A DNA stretch of 64,000 nt from Ardenticatenaceae bacterium (lineage in GTDB: Bacteria; Chloroflexota; Anaerolineae; Promineifilales; Promineifilaceae): contig JACKBT010000020.1 in NCBI GenBank assembly GCA_020634415.1, forward strand, positions 1-64,000, given 5' to 3'. The position numbers were made by a program, and so were the translations under genes. Below are positions 63,589 through 64,000 of this stretch, piece by piece. Position 1 is the first letter of the stretch. Every line of letters begins with the position of its first letter. Below the pieces are notes generated by a model. The model was not told the DNA's origin and ran no database searches. It saw nothing but the letters and a program-made list of their open reading frames with translations.

Positions 63589-63838
63589 ATCGTTTGCCGA
63601 ATTCTATCTAACTCCGCCGCTACCTGACGCATACGGCCGTTTCGCCCCTCCCGCTCCTTCACCAACATCTCCTCAATCAGCCGCACCAGTGCAGGTGGCA
63701 CATCTGAGCGCAAGGCCAGCAAATCAGGTGTTGGCTCGTCCAAAATAGCAAAAATAGTGGCCGTGATGTGATCTCGATGGAAAGGCGGCGTACCCGTCAG
63801 CATTTCATACAACACGATGCCGAAAGACCAGATGTCGG
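63585..63838 (-). pseudogene. C-terminal fragment of a Ser/Thr protein kinase
   Basis: Only the end of a eukaryotic-type kinase domain remains: [20 protein letters not shown] (subdomain IX) through [23 protein letters not shown], ending in TAA. The reading should continue upstream with the activation segment, but at 63,838 the DNA switches at an ACGGCCGT palindrome to glycosyltransferase sequence. Either a real rearrangement or an assembly join truncated it. Confidence 0.75.
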
Positions 63839-64000
63839 AACGGCCGTCTGCGCACCATCCTCCACCGTGCCTACAAAGTCATCGCCCCCTCCCACTTCGT
63901 CCAGCAAATCTACACCGAATTGGGGCTGGCAGGTGACAATCTGGTCGTCATTCCGCACGGCATCGAAGTACCGCAGGCGCAGATTGAGCGCATTTTGGCA
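63839..64000 (+). pseudogene. Partial copy of the upstream GT4 gene, cut by the window edge
   Basis: These 162 bases align without gaps to 61,886-62,047 with six differences (five silent or near-silent, one Gly-to-Arg). The reading frame [20 protein letters not shown] onward is intact. The alignment starts exactly at AACGGCCGT, so it lacks the N-terminal half of the enzyme in this window; whether it continues beyond the edge is unknown. Confidence 0.8.

Overview
The window looks like a piece of a filamentous Chloroflexota genome, most likely Anaerolineae/Caldilineae-like. This is an inference from gene content, large secreted beta-helix proteins ending in an LP-F motif, many STAND/EAD conflict genes and the repeat landscape; there is no rRNA or other marker to prove it. 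Base composition is moderately GC-rich. I found no tRNA, rRNA, CRISPR array or prophage.

Layout. 1-10.4 kb: a seven-gene minus-strand operon, read CHAT protease, two MoxR AAA ATPases (one with a broken Walker B), vWA protein, a giant STAND protein with two NTPase modules and three effector-associated (EAD) domains, a small stand-alone EAD protein, and an unknown protein. It fits the vWA-MoxR ternary NTP-dependent conflict systems and is the best candidate for a little-described immune or cell-suicide system. 10.6-17 kb: a VanW-like envelope protein and a 1355-aa secreted beta-helix/transglutaminase protein. 17.4-20.6 kb: PlsC-like acyltransferase, UMF1 transporter, Cys/Met PLP enzyme. 20.9-27.3 kb: rex, then a convergent operon atpA-atpG-atpD-atpC-mreB that lacks atpH and all Fo genes. 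27.7-47.9 kb: mixed metabolic, signalling and transport genes (GT-C transferase, hybrid histidine kinase, hutU, radical SAM, sulfatase-modifying-factor-like lipoprotein, GMC oxidoreductase, solute-binding protein, isoaspartyl methyltransferase-like, ABC exporter, MOSC) with one intact IS1-family insertion at 38.2-39.0 kb. 48-62.6 kb: a plus-strand surface-glycan locus with GT-C, GT2, a GT2-GT4 fusion, two further GT4 enzymes, two sulfotransferases, a methyltransferase and a beta-helix protein. 62.8-63.6 kb: an MntA/HepT toxin-antitoxin pair. The last 162 bases are a diverged copy of part of the last glycosyltransferase, joined to a truncated Ser/Thr kinase.

Two genome-scale patterns run through everything. 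First, the palindrome ACGGCCGT (usually AACGGCCGTT) occurs about 110 times by my count, against one or two expected by chance; it sits in genes in all three frames and recalls cyanobacterial HIP1. Second, most gaps between genes hold hairpins built from degenerate 7-9-base tandem repeats (GGAGACT, GTGTCAA, TGACAAT, AATTAGA, AATTACCC and others), like the STRR repeats of heterocystous cyanobacteria but folded back on themselves. One such repeat has been hit by the IS exactly at its loop, and another type has entered two coding regions in frame.
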